The notes under the pieces: model-generated
The model's input: only the letters and a program-made list of their open reading frames with translations
What the model was told of the DNA's origin: nothing
Databases searched by the model: none
Translations under genes and position numbers: made by a program
Assembly (NCBI RefSeq): GCF_001280845.1
Contig: NZ_LGHP01000001.1
Coordinates: 615,905 to 679,904 of the forward strand
Reading direction: 5' to 3'
DNA from: Bacillus sp. FJAT-28004
GTDB lineage: Bacteria > Bacillota > Bacilli > Paenibacillales > Paenibacillaceae
Length of the DNA: 64,000 nucleotides
Shown: in pieces, positions 45,024 through 52,252 of the stretch
Numbering within the stretch: position 1 is the first letter of the stretch
How the letters are laid out: every line of letters starts with the position of its first letter

Positions 45024-45503
45024 ATGAATAACGAGGCGCTGCAGCAATGGGTTGAGCATATTTCGATAACCTTTTTTGATCGTCCTTTTTTACATCAAGC
45101 AACATTCAACAGCCGCCTTAAAGCAACGGGAGGTCGCTACTTTACAAGATCCCATAATATTGAGATCAGTCCACATCAGCTTTCGGCTTTCGGCCATGAA
45201 GAAACGGAGAAAATTATCAAGCATGAGCTTTGCCATTATCACTTGCATATATTGAAGCGGGGATACCAGCATCGCGACATTGATTTCAAAAAACTGCTTG
45301 CACAAGTAGGCGGCTCACGTTATTGTCAGTCACTTCCTGAACGCGCGCAGCGTAAGCAGCAGCCGTTTCGGTACAAGCTTTTTTGCACCAAATGTGGGAT
45401 GGAGTACTTGCGCAAACGGAAGATTGATCCGGCTAAATATGCTTGTGGAAAATGTCGCGGAAAATTAGTGTTAAAAGTGATTGACAATCAAAGTAGTACA
45501 TGA
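45024..45503 (+). CDS. SprT-family zinc metalloprotease-like protein
   Basis: A 159-residue SprT-like protein. The HExxH-type zinc motif is KHELCHYHL (HELCH), followed by a third His in QHRDIDFKKLL. The C-terminal zinc ribbon is FCTKCGMEYLRKR with YACGKCRGKL. Eukaryotic relatives (Spartan) degrade DNA-protein crosslinks; the bacterial role is unresolved. ATG 45024 follows GGGGGAG. Its stop codon abuts the tRNA promoter at 45481-45509, which overlaps the gene's end. Confidence 0.9.
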   Translation: MNNEALQQWVEHISITFFDRPFLHQATFNSRLKATGGRYFTRSHNIEISPHQLSAFGHEETEKIIKHELCHYHLHILKRGYQHRDIDFKKLLAQVGGSRYCQSLPERAQRKQQPFRYKLFCTKCGMEYLRKRKIDPAKYACGKCRGKLVLKVIDNQSST

Positions 45504-45509
45504 TATATT
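45481..45509 (+). promoter_or_regulatory. sigma-A promoter of the first tRNA block
   Basis: TTGACA and TATATT spaced by 17 bp, 21 bases ahead of tRNA-Asn and overlapping the end of the SprT gene. Confidence 0.8.
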
Positions 45510-45530
45510 ATTACTTGTCACTTTTACTTT

Positions 45531-45606
45531 TCCCTGATAGCTCAGTTGGTAGAGCACTCGACTGTTAATCGAGTTGTCACAGGTTCGAGTCCTGTTCGGG
45601 GAGCCA
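45531..45606 (+). tRNA. tRNA-Asn (anticodon GTT)
   Basis: A 76-base cloverleaf: acceptor TCCCTGA / TCGGGGA (one T-G pair), D-loop AGCTCAGTTGGTAGAGC, anticodon loop CTGTTAA, T-loop GGTTCGAGTCC, CCA encoded. Confidence 0.97.
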
Positions 45607-45611
45607 GATTT

Positions 45612-45702
45612 GGAGAGATACCCAAGTGGCTCAAGGGGACCCTCTGCTAAGGGGTTAGACTGCGTAAGTGGTGCGAGGGTTCGAATCCCTCTCTCTCCGC
45701 CA
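45612..45702 (+). tRNA. tRNA-Ser (anticodon GCT)
   Basis: A 91-base class II tRNA with acceptor GGAGAGA / TCTCTCC, anticodon loop CTGCTAA, a long variable arm, T-loop GGTTCGAATCC and encoded CCA. Five bases after tRNA-Asn. Confidence 0.96.
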
Positions 45703-45730
45703 CATTTTTTTCACAAGTGTTTGTAACGGG

Positions 45731-45757
45731 AAGACCGTTCATCCGGTCTTTTTTATT
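45731..45757 (+). terminator. terminator after tRNA-Ser
   Basis: AAGACCG / CGGTCTT around TTCATC, followed by TTTT. It implies that the Glu-Lys-Leu block behind it has its own promoter or depends on readthrough. Confidence 0.75.
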
Positions 45758-45808
45758 TGCCACAGTGGTTGCAGCATCGTGAAAAATCTCAATTGAAGTG
45801 TTCTGTAT

Positions 45809-45883
45809 GGCCCGTTGGTCAAGTGGTTAAGACACCTCCCTTTCACGGAGGTAACAGGGGTTCGAGTCCCCTACGGGTCACCA
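45809..45883 (+). tRNA. tRNA-Glu (anticodon TTC), copy 1
   Basis: A 75-base cloverleaf with acceptor GGCCCGT / ACGGGTC, anticodon loop CTTTCAC, T-loop GGTTCGAGTCC, CCA encoded. Identical to the copy at 46758. Confidence 0.97.
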
Positions 45884-45934
45884 ATTATTCACAAAATGTA
45901 CTAGCTCTCTGTAGCTTGTTTACAATTGCAGCGA

Positions 45935-46010
45935 GAGCCATTAGCTCAGTTGGTAGAGCACCTGACTTTTAATCAGGGTGTCGAAGGTTCGAGTCCTTCA
46001 TGGCTCACCA
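45935..46010 (+). tRNA. tRNA-Lys (anticodon TTT), copy 1
   Basis: A 76-base cloverleaf with acceptor GAGCCAT / ATGGCTC, anticodon loop CTTTTAA, T-loop GGTTCGAGTCC, CCA encoded. Identical to the copy at 46881. Confidence 0.97.
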
Positions 46011-46062
46011 TTTTCTTGAATTCAAAGAAGATGTGAGTGAAGGAAATTCGACTTATAAATGT

Positions 46063-46147
46063 GCGGTAGTGGTGGAACGGCAGACACGCTATCTTGAGGG
46101 GGTAGTGTCCCATGGACGTGCAGGTTCAAATCCTGTCTACCGCACCA
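46063..46147 (+). tRNA. tRNA-Leu (anticodon GAG), copy 1
   Basis: An 85-base class II tRNA: acceptor GCGGTAG / CTACCGC, anticodon stem CTATC / GGTAG around TTGAGGG, variable arm TGTCCCATGGACG, CCA encoded. It differs from the copy at 47005 by one base in the variable-arm loop. Confidence 0.96.
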
Positions 46148-46220
46148 TAACTTACTCTTTGCCGATGTATATAGGTGAACTTAGAAGGTGTCATTTTGCA
46201 TGCACTTTTCTGATAGATGA

Positions 46221-46268
46221 TGCCACTTTATATTCAGATCATAAATCTGACTAGAGAGTGGTCTTTTT
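46221..46268 (+). terminator. putative terminator of the first tRNA block
   Basis: Nested arms CCACT...AGTGG outside and TCAGAT...ATCTGA inside, followed by TCTTTTTC. Confidence 0.65.
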
Positions 46269-46328
46269 CATTATAAGTTGCTCGAGCCGTGAAAACAGAT
46301 GCATCATTAGAGATGAGGAGCTGTAAAC

Positions 46329-46646
46329 ATGAAAATAAACTTAAACTTTACGAACAAGGGACAAGCAGCGATTGGCAAATTTAACAACGAGGAATTGCTT
46401 GAGATTTTCGCTCGTTACAGCAATACTTTAATGAAAAAATACTCGATCGAAGTAACTGTACCAGCAGAAGGCAATGAAGCGATTATCGAAAAAGGTAAAT
46501 TATCGGTATATGTGGACAAAATCGAATGTGACGTCGAAACTTTCTTCAAAGAATTGGGAAGAGACGTTAAGGTGCCGCTCAAGAAAAGACTTACGCCTGA
46601 AGACAAGTTAGACAATGTATTTAAAGCTGAAACGATTGAATCGTAA
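46329..46646 (+). CDS. hypothetical protein between the two tRNA blocks
   Basis: A 105-residue charged protein (MKINLNFTNKGQAAIGKFNN at the start; YSIEVTVPAEGNEAIIEKGK; VETFFKELGRDVKVPLKKR). No family is recognised. It has no signal or membrane segment and is rich in Lys and Glu. ATG 46329 follows GAGGAG by 8 bases, a strong site, so translation is likely. It lies between the duplicated tRNA triplets and its stop is 39 bases before the promoter of the second block. Confidence 0.65.
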   Translation: MKINLNFTNKGQAAIGKFNNEELLEIFARYSNTLMKKYSIEVTVPAEGNEAIIEKGKLSVYVDKIECDVETFFKELGRDVKVPLKKRLTPEDKLDNVFKAETIES

Positions 46647-46684
46647 AGCCCAAATATTATTTTAAAAAACTTGAGAAAAAATGC

Positions 46685-46713
46685 TTGAACATCTGATGAA
46701 AAGCTGATATAAT
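46685..46713 (+). promoter_or_regulatory. sigma-A promoter of the second tRNA block
   Basis: TTGAAC and a perfect TATAAT with a 17-bp spacer, 45 bases before tRNA-Glu copy 2. Confidence 0.82.
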
Positions 46714-46757
46714 CATTTTTGTTGTCTCAAGCATATTTGTTCTCTAAGTTCCAGACG

Positions 46758-46832
46758 GCCCGTTGGTCAAGTGGTTAAGACACCTCCCTTTCACGGAGGT
46801 AACAGGGGTTCGAGTCCCCTACGGGTCACCAT
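46758..46832 (+). tRNA. tRNA-Glu (anticodon TTC), copy 2
   Basis: Base-for-base the same 75-base tRNA as at 45809, with CCA encoded. Confidence 0.97.
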
Positions 46833-46880
46833 TAATCCTCAAAGTGTACCAGCTCTATGGAGCTCGTTGCAGTCACGCGA

Positions 46881-46956
46881 GAGCCATTAGCTCAGTTGGT
46901 AGAGCACCTGACTTTTAATCAGGGTGTCGAAGGTTCGAGTCCTTCATGGCTCACCA
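46881..46956 (+). tRNA. tRNA-Lys (anticodon TTT), copy 2
   Basis: The same 76-base tRNA as at 45935. Spacers on both sides are similar to, but diverged from, those of copy 1. Confidence 0.97.
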
Positions 46957-47004
46957 TTTGCTGCTTAAGCGAATGTGAGTGAAGGATCGTACAATTTACA
47001 ATGT

Positions 47005-47089
47005 GCGGTAGTGGTGGAACGGCAGACACGCTATCTTGAGGGGGTAGTGTCCAATGGACGTGCAGGTTCAAATCCTGTCTACCGCACCA
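47005..47089 (+). tRNA. tRNA-Leu (anticodon GAG), copy 2
   Basis: The same as the tRNA at 46063 except for one variable-arm base (CCAATGG in place of CCCATGG). Confidence 0.96.
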
Positions 47090-47104
47090 AAGCTTATAAA
47101 TCGC

Positions 47105-47133
47105 ACGGCTCTAGTGATAGAGCCGTTTTTTTG
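47105..47133 (+). terminator. terminator of the second tRNA block
   Basis: ACGGCTCTA / TAGAGCCGT around GTGA, followed by T7. Confidence 0.92.
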
Positions 47134-47253
47134 TGTGTTCTAACGAAATGAAGTCGTACTTATCGTCATATTCGAGAATGGGGAATACTAGAAGATGGAG
47201 TAGTTGATTATATATTCAGGTCGTTATATATTTATCGAAGTGGAGGTGTAGAA

Positions 47254-47499
47254 ATGCCGGGGGTTCACAGTAATTTAAAAGAAATCATGAGAGCTAAGGA
47301 TCCAAACTTATCTATCAGACAACTTGCAAAGGATATTGACTATCATTTTGATTCGGTTCGGAAGATGTATAAGGATGAGATGGTACAGTATCCACGGGAT
47401 CTGTTATGGAGGTTATGCAAATATTTTGATGTAAGTCCTGGACAGTTTATCGTAGTCGTTCATGATGATAAAGATTTAGATGAAGATCCGAATAAATAA
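47254..47499 (+). CDS. small XRE-type helix-turn-helix regulator
   Basis: An 81-residue protein that is a single Cro/C1-type HTH (LKEIMRAKDPNLSIRQLAKD, then HFDSVRKMYKDE and LWRLCKYFDVSPGQFIVV), similar to the HTH_26 group of small regulators. The acidic tail HDDKDLDEDPNK may be an interaction tail. ATG 47254 follows GGAGGTG. It stands alone with its own terminator; no toxin or phage gene accompanies it. Confidence 0.85.
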   Translation: MPGVHSNLKEIMRAKDPNLSIRQLAKDIDYHFDSVRKMYKDEMVQYPRDLLWRLCKYFDVSPGQFIVVVHDDKDLDEDPNK

Positions 47500-47536
47500 A
47501 AGGGAACCCTGTACATCCTGTATAGGGTTCCCTTTG
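47498..47536. terminator. bidirectional terminator
   Basis: AAAGGGAACCCT / AGGGTTCCCTTT around a 13-nt loop, between the convergent HTH and L25/Ctc genes. Confidence 0.88.
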
Positions 47537-47551
47537 ATATTTAGTTAACAA

Positions 47552-48127
47552 TTAGGCTGAAGCGACTACTTCTTCGGTTTGTGCTTGCGAGATTTTAACT
47601 AGCATCGCACCAGGATCGGACAAAACTTCTATACCTTCATGGAAGGAAAGGTCAGATACAAGTAGATGATCTCCTATTTTAAGACCGCTAATATCTACCT
47701 CGAATGCGCTCAGCAGATTGTCTGGCATGCAGCGAACCTCAACTTCGTACATCTCTACTTGAAGCATTCCTCCTTCTTTGACACCTACTGGTTCTCCGGA
47801 GAAATGAATCGTTACTTTCGAATCCAAACTTACATTCATATTCAATTGATAGAAATCAACGTGAACAATTTTATTGCTTAGCGGATCTCTTTGTATATTT
47901 TGAATTAATACAGGTTTATTCCCTTTTTCCGGGATGGCTGCATTTAGAATTGCGCGTGGGTTGTGCTTGATGACTGAAAGTATTTCTTTCTCACCGACGA
48001 TAACAGAAATGCTGCCGACATCCTTGCCATATACAATGGCTGGTACCTGTCCTTGTTTTCTTAATAGATTAATTTGAGATTTACTTAAATCGACCCGTTC
48101 GTTTAATTGGATAGTATTGCTCATCAT
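47552..48127 (-). CDS. ctc: ribosomal protein bL25 / general stress protein Ctc
   Basis: A 191-residue protein of the long TL5/CTC type. The N-terminal 5S rRNA-binding L25 domain (about 5-95) includes LRKQGQVPAIVYGKDVGSIS and NIQRDPLSNKIVHVDFYQLN. The C-terminal beta domain (about 100-185) includes GEPVGVKEGGMLQVEMYEVEV and SDLSFHEGIEVLSDP. It binds 5S rRNA in the central protuberance of the 50S subunit, and in Bacillus Ctc is stress-induced. The start is ATG 48127, six bases after AAGGAGG; a longer frame to 48160 lacks a site. A terminator-like hairpin lies in its leader. Confidence 0.93.
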   Translation of the reverse strand: MMSNTIQLNERVDLSKSQINLLRKQGQVPAIVYGKDVGSISVIVGEKEILSVIKHNPRAILNAAIPEKGNKPVLIQNIQRDPLSNKIVHVDFYQLNMNVSLDSKVTIHFSGEPVGVKEGGMLQVEMYEVEVRCMPDNLLSAFEVDISGLKIGDHLLVSDLSFHEGIEVLSDPGAMLVKISQAQTEEVVASA

Positions 48128-48167
48128 TTGTTGCCTCCTTATCGAATGGGGTGCTGTCAAACAGACA

Positions 48168-48206
48168 ATAAAAAAGACTGATTAGCAATAGAATGTCTAA
48201 TCAGTC
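48168..48206 (-). terminator. intrinsic terminator (attenuator) in the ctc leader
   Basis: On the minus strand GACTGATTAG and CTAATCAGTC pair perfectly around 11 nt and are followed by T6. It lies downstream of the ctc promoter and 41 bases before the start codon, so transcripts must read through it to express ctc. Confidence 0.75.
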
Positions 48207-48211
48207 CGCTA

Positions 48212-48310
48212 ACGACCATATTTTCTTGTCATATGTTAATTTTATCACAAGTTCCCTACTTGTCAAATGCGTGTACAAATCTATCTCGATTGACAAGAAA
48301 ATATGGTCGT
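48212..48310. repeat. perfect 20-bp inverted repeat with 59-bp spacer
   Basis: The left arm at 48212-48231 (ACGACCATATTTTCTTGTCA) is the exact reverse complement of 48291-48310. The ctc promoter lies between the arms. Each arm, read outward, contains TGACAAGAAAATATGG, so the same sequence faces both divergent transcription units. Confidence 0.85.
48239..48266 (-). promoter_or_regulatory. sigma-A promoter of ctc
   Basis: Minus strand TTGACA, 16-bp spacer, TAAAAT. Start of transcription is expected near 48232, inside or next to the left inverted-repeat arm. Confidence 0.65.
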
Positions 48311-48495
48311 GTTAAGGTTTAAACAGCAGATAGGAGCGGAATTGCAAGAAATGGCAGCATCTGAAAGCTGCTAAGTAATAACATCGGGATAGCTAAAAAC
48401 CAAAAGCATATCGTTTGAACTCGGAAATAAAGACTTCTTTATTTCTTTTTTTTATTGTCATTTGTAAATATTTTTAAAATAAGGGAGTGATTTCT

Positions 48496-49677
48496 TTGAG
48501 TAAAGTTTTAATAAAGCGGAATGTAGCATTTTTGGGAACGAGCTTGCCAAGAGAATGCGGATTAGCTACCTTTTCTCAAGATCTGATGAACGAGATCGAA
48601 CACATCCAGGATTTTAATGCACCACGAATGATTGCGGTTAATAATAACAAATCCTATGCCTATGGCAATCAGGTGATGGGTCAGATTGGACAGCATAATC
48701 GTGCAGATTATAGCAAAATAGCGATGGAGCTCAATCAATCAAACATAGATATGGTAGTTATTCAGCACGAGTTTGGTATTTACGGTGGGGAAAGCGGAGA
48801 GTACGTATTGGATTTGGCAGAGAAGCTCAAAATTCCATTCATCGTTATTTTTCATACCGTATTGTCCGAACCTAGCGATAAGCAGTGTTTAATTATGAAG
48901 CGGCTAGCGGATTTAAGCTTTAAGGTCATTACGATGGCGCATAACAAAATACAGGATTTACATGAAGTGTACGGTATAGAACTTGAAAAGATTGAGATGT
49001 TCCATCATGGGGTTCCTGTAGTCGCTACCGAATCTAGAAATGACCTTAAGAAACAGTTCGGTTATACTAATCGGCAAATTGTTTCGACGTTTGGTTTTTT
49101 AAGCCCAGGAAAAGGGATTGAATATGCGATTGAGGCCATGAGTGGAGTAGTGAAGAAGCATCCGGAAGCACTTTATATGATTTTGGGCAAGACGCATCCT
49201 GTTGTCAAACAAGAGGTCGGGGAAGTTTACAGAAAGAAGCTGACGGATCTAGTGGAAAAACTTGACCTTCAGCAGCATGTTACGTTTGTCGACAAACATT
49301 TGACGCAGGAGGAAGTTGTTCAATCTCTAGTATTATCAGATATATATATGACGCCTTATCTTGGCAAGGATCAGGCTGTAAGTGGAACACTAGCATTCGG
49401 GATTGGTTATGGAAGGGTGATTGTCTCGACTCCGTATCGCTACGCCGTAGAGATGTTGGCTGACGGAAGAGGATTGCTTGCGGATTTCCATGATTCCAAA
49501 TCATTAGAAAATCATATTTTAAATATATTGGACAATCCGGATCTGAAAGTGGAGATGGAGAACAACACCCTTGCTTTAGGCAGCACGATGATGTGGAATG
49601 AAGTGGCCAAATCATATGCGGTACTTTTCCGTGAAACGATGGCACATCATTATGTGTTAAAAGGGAGCGCGGTTTAA
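48496..49677 (+). CDS. GT4 family glycosyltransferase
   Basis: A 393-residue GT-B enzyme. The N-terminal half begins NVAFLGTSLPRECGLATFSQ, the PRxCGxATF signature of a family often annotated as mannosyltransferase-like, then VIQHEFGIYGGESGEY. The donor-binding half has STFGFLSPGKGIEYAIEAM, VTFVDKHLTQEEVV and a modified E-x7-E region (KDQAVSGTLAFGIGYGRVIV). The start is TTG 48496, 8 bases after AAGGGAG; GTG 48487 in frame is inside the ribosome site. Its TAA overlaps the ATG of the next gene (TAATG), and a manC gene follows, which suggests GDP-mannose as donor (inference). Confidence 0.88.
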   Translation: MSKVLIKRNVAFLGTSLPRECGLATFSQDLMNEIEHIQDFNAPRMIAVNNNKSYAYGNQVMGQIGQHNRADYSKIAMELNQSNIDMVVIQHEFGIYGGESGEYVLDLAEKLKIPFIVIFHTVLSEPSDKQCLIMKRLADLSFKVITMAHNKIQDLHEVYGIELEKIEMFHHGVPVVATESRNDLKKQFGYTNRQIVSTFGFLSPGKGIEYAIEAMSGVVKKHPEALYMILGKTHPVVKQEVGEVYRKKLTDLVEKLDLQQHVTFVDKHLTQEEVVQSLVLSDIYMTPYLGKDQAVSGTLAFGIGYGRVIVSTPYRYAVEMLADGRGLLADFHDSKSLENHILNILDNPDLKVEMENNTLALGSTMMWNEVAKSYAVLFRETMAHHYVLKGSAV

Positions 49678-50774
49678 TGGGAGTAAGCATGATCAAGCCG
49701 CTGTTAACGGATTATTTGCGCACATTAACAGATGATACAGGCATTTTCCAGCATACTAAATTCGGTATTCCCGACCGTTCCAAAGGTTATACTTCCGATG
49801 ATAATGCAAGAGCTCTGATTGCTGCAGTTATGCTGAATAAGCGCCGAAGAGATAAGGAGTCCTTGGGCCTTATAAATACTTACCTGGCCTTTATCCATCA
49901 TGCTCAAAATGAAGATGGAAGTTTTCGAAACTTTATGGATTTCAACCGAGTGTTCATTGAGAAAACAGGGTCTGAGGATTGTCTGGGCCGTTGTTTGTGG
50001 GCGCTGGGGTTTACACTTTCGGAATCATCCGTACCTCATAATGTGCAAAATACGTGCAAATATATGATCAATCAGGCGCTGCCCCATGTGAGGAGCTTGA
50101 GATCTCCTCGAGCGATGGCTTATGCAATTATTGGTTTAACTTCAATGATGCAGACCGAGAATTCGCTTCATTATAAGTTCCCATATCCGAACATGGAAAG
50201 TGATGATCCAACCTTCCTTCAACAGGCTCAAATCGTTTCGTTAATTGAGGAACTTGCGATGCGGCTGTATACGCAATATGAAAGCAATAAGGGAGAGGGC
50301 TGGCATTGGTTTGAGGATCGTATTACTTATGGCAATGCCATGCTGCCATGGGCACTTTTCAAAGCTTCACATTTATCGCATAAAGAACCATTCAGACAAG
50401 CCGCTAAGGAAAGCTTGGACTTTCTAGCCGAAATCACTTTTGCAAAAGAAGGCTATTTCAAACCAGTCGGCAGTCATGGCTGGCTTGAGAGAGGTGGGGA
50501 AGCAGCATTATATGACGAGCAGCCGATAGAAGCTTGCGAGATGCTGCTAGCTTGCTTTGAGGCGTACAAAACGTTAGGGAAGGAAACCTATCGTATCCAA
50601 GCTTCGATATGTTATGAGTGGTTTCATGGACGGAACTCACGTCATGAATCGTTAATTGATGCAGAGACCGGCGGCTGTTATGATGGCATACATGCAAGCG
50701 GTCTAAATTTAAATCAAGGCTCGGAAAACATTGTCTCTTATTGCATTGCTCATGGGGTGATGCATGATGAATAA
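49677..50774 (+). CDS. glycosidase-like (six-hairpin type) protein coupled to GT4
   Basis: A 365-residue soluble protein that appears to be an alpha/alpha barrel. Recurrent helices include PDRSKGYTSDDNARALIAAV, ESLGLINTYLAFIHHAQNED, RSPRAMAYAIIGL, GNAMLPWALFKAS and EQPIEACEMLLACF. The DDNAR block is a feature I associate with domains fused to GT4 enzymes in other bacteria; here it is a separate, 1-bp-overlapping gene. Catalytic acids are not certain (D in TSDDNAR and E in YDEQPIEAC are candidates). It may trim or bind the glycan made by the GT4. ATG 49677 after GGGAG; ATG 49689 is an alternative. Confidence 0.75.
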   Translation: MGVSMIKPLLTDYLRTLTDDTGIFQHTKFGIPDRSKGYTSDDNARALIAAVMLNKRRRDKESLGLINTYLAFIHHAQNEDGSFRNFMDFNRVFIEKTGSEDCLGRCLWALGFTLSESSVPHNVQNTCKYMINQALPHVRSLRSPRAMAYAIIGLTSMMQTENSLHYKFPYPNMESDDPTFLQQAQIVSLIEELAMRLYTQYESNKGEGWHWFEDRITYGNAMLPWALFKASHLSHKEPFRQAAKESLDFLAEITFAKEGYFKPVGSHGWLERGGEAALYDEQPIEACEMLLACFEAYKTLGKETYRIQASICYEWFHGRNSRHESLIDAETGGCYDGIHASGLNLNQGSENIVSYCIAHGVMHDE

Positions 50775-51846
50775 ATTTGCTACGATTCTCGCAGGCGGAG
50801 GCGGAACACGTTTTTGGCCTTTATCCCGGCAGGAACTGCCAAAACAGCTGATCAATATTAGCGGCAACGATATTATGCTCAATGATACGATCGAACGCTT
50901 TAACGGTGTTATTCCGATGGAAAACACGATCGTAGTGACCAATCGCTCCCAAGCGGTGTTACTCGAGAGGATCATGCATAAGAGTGTTCAACACGTTAAT
51001 ATTTTGGTAGAGCCTGTCGCCAAAAATACGGCGGCGAGCATTCTCCTCGCGGCCTTATTTATTGAGAAAAACCACGGTGATTCTCTAATGGTCGTTTTTC
51101 CTTCCGATCATCATATTACCGAAGAGGATAATTTTAAGAAAACATTGGATGATGCATGCATCGTTGCTTTGGAGACAAATAAGATTGTTACGATTGGCAT
51201 CAAGCCTACTTTTCCTTCAACCGGCTATGGCTATATCTCTTGCAAGAAAGATTCCTTCATTACGGAGCCGTGTCATGTTTATGAGGTGGCCGAGTTTGTA
51301 GAAAAGCCTAATTTTGCAAAAGCGCAATCTTACCTTCAATCCGGTCATTATTTATGGAACAGCGGTATGTTTATTTGGAAAACCTCATGCATTATTGATA
51401 ATTTCAAAAGGTTTCTTCCGAGGCTCTTTAAAACATTGCTGCCTTTAATTGAATATATGGGTACGGAGCGCGAAGAAGAAATGATTAATGAGATCTATCC
51501 TTTACTGCAAAACATTTCAATTGATTATGGTATTTTAGAGCGCTGTGATGAGGTTGTAGTTATTGAAGGCGATTTTGGATGGAATGATATTGGAAGCTGG
51601 GATGCGCTTGGCGCGATTTTTCCTCCAGATGAGCATGGCAATATTGTCAAAGCCAACTATGTGGGAATCGAAACACAGAACTCCATCATTTATGGGGATG
51701 ACAGGCTTATCACTACGATCGGAATTGATGGTCTAATTATTGCTGATACGAAGGATGCTCTGCTGATATGTGCAAAAGACAAGGCGCAAGAGGTAAAGGA
51801 AATCGTCAAAATATTGAAAGATAAAGGAATGCATGAGTACGCCTAA
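50767..51846 (+). CDS. manC: mannose-1-phosphate guanylyltransferase
   Basis: A 359-residue short-type ManC/GMP: FATILAGGGGTRFWPLSRQ (signature GGGGTRFWP), EPVAKNTAASILLAAL, VFPSDHHI, FVEKPNFAKAQSYL, WNSGMFIWK and GWNDIGSWDAL. It makes GDP-mannose from mannose-1-phosphate and GTP. There is no cupin/isomerase domain, unlike the longer paralogue at 12399. The start is ATG 50767 (GGGGTGA 6 bases upstream); ATG 50764 is possible. It overlaps the preceding gene by 8-11 bases, so all three genes from 48496 are one coupled operon. Confidence 0.95.
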   Translation: MNKFATILAGGGGTRFWPLSRQELPKQLINISGNDIMLNDTIERFNGVIPMENTIVVTNRSQAVLLERIMHKSVQHVNILVEPVAKNTAASILLAALFIEKNHGDSLMVVFPSDHHITEEDNFKKTLDDACIVALETNKIVTIGIKPTFPSTGYGYISCKKDSFITEPCHVYEVAEFVEKPNFAKAQSYLQSGHYLWNSGMFIWKTSCIIDNFKRFLPRLFKTLLPLIEYMGTEREEEMINEIYPLLQNISIDYGILERCDEVVVIEGDFGWNDIGSWDALGAIFPPDEHGNIVKANYVGIETQNSIIYGDDRLITTIGIDGLIIADTKDALLICAKDKAQEVKEIVKILKDKGMHEYA

Positions 51847-51890
51847 AAAGGCTAAAATGAACCCCGTGAAACCGAGAGCTGCCTGCTAGA

Positions 51891-52229
51891 CTAAAGGCGA
51901 ATGGTAACACGCGTGTTGATAGGCACTATTTTGGACAAGGCGAGCACATCATCGTTATACATTCGAATGCATCCGTGTGAAACAATATGGCCAATGGAAG
52001 AAGGATCGTTTGTGCCATGGATGCCATAATGCGGCTTGGAGAGTCCCATCCAGAAGGCACCGAACGGTCCACCGGGATTGGGCTGCTTATTAATAATCGT
52101 AAATTCGCCTGTAGGCGTTTGAGTTAACATTTTGCCGATGCCAACGGGAAAAGCTCGAGTGACGACGTCGCCGTCCAGCAGATAGAGCTGACGATCAGAA
52201 AGATCGACGATAATACGGTAGTCGGGCAT
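51891..52229 (-). CDS. minimal YkuD L,D-transpeptidase
   Basis: A 112-residue protein consisting of little more than the YkuD catalytic domain. It has [37 protein letters not shown] and the catalytic [11 protein letters not shown] (His and Cys). L,D-transpeptidases form 3-3 peptidoglycan cross-links or attach proteins to the wall. No signal peptide, LysM or other wall-binding domain is present, which leaves export unexplained; some Bacillales YkuD proteins act in spore or mother-cell compartments. ATG 52229, with AAAAGGAG 12 bases upstream. Confidence 0.9.
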   Translation of the reverse strand: MPDYRIIVDLSDRQLYLLDGDVVTRAFPVGIGKMLTQTPTGEFTIINKQPNPGGPFGAFWMGLSKPHYGIHGTNDPSSIGHIVSHGCIRMYNDDVLALSKIVPINTRVTIRL

Positions 52230-52252
52230 TGGGGACTCACTCCTTTTCTCCT

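Larger units (their letters stand above)
48128..48495. other. divergent regulatory region between ctc and the GT4 operon
   Basis: 368 bases without a gene. It holds the ctc leader hairpin with T tract (48168-48206), the ctc promoter (48239-48266) and two arms of a perfect 20-bp inverted repeat (48212-48231 and 48291-48310). Confidence 0.7.

Noticed and set aside
45757-46254. Plus-strand frames running across the tRNA genes (45757-45972 and 46000-46254)
   Set aside because: They are translations of tRNA-Glu, tRNA-Lys and tRNA-Leu sequence and cannot be real proteins.
45531-47089. Repeated tRNA motifs considered as a CRISPR-like repeat array
   Set aside because: All repeats fold as standard tRNAs; no short regular repeats with unique spacers occur anywhere in the window.
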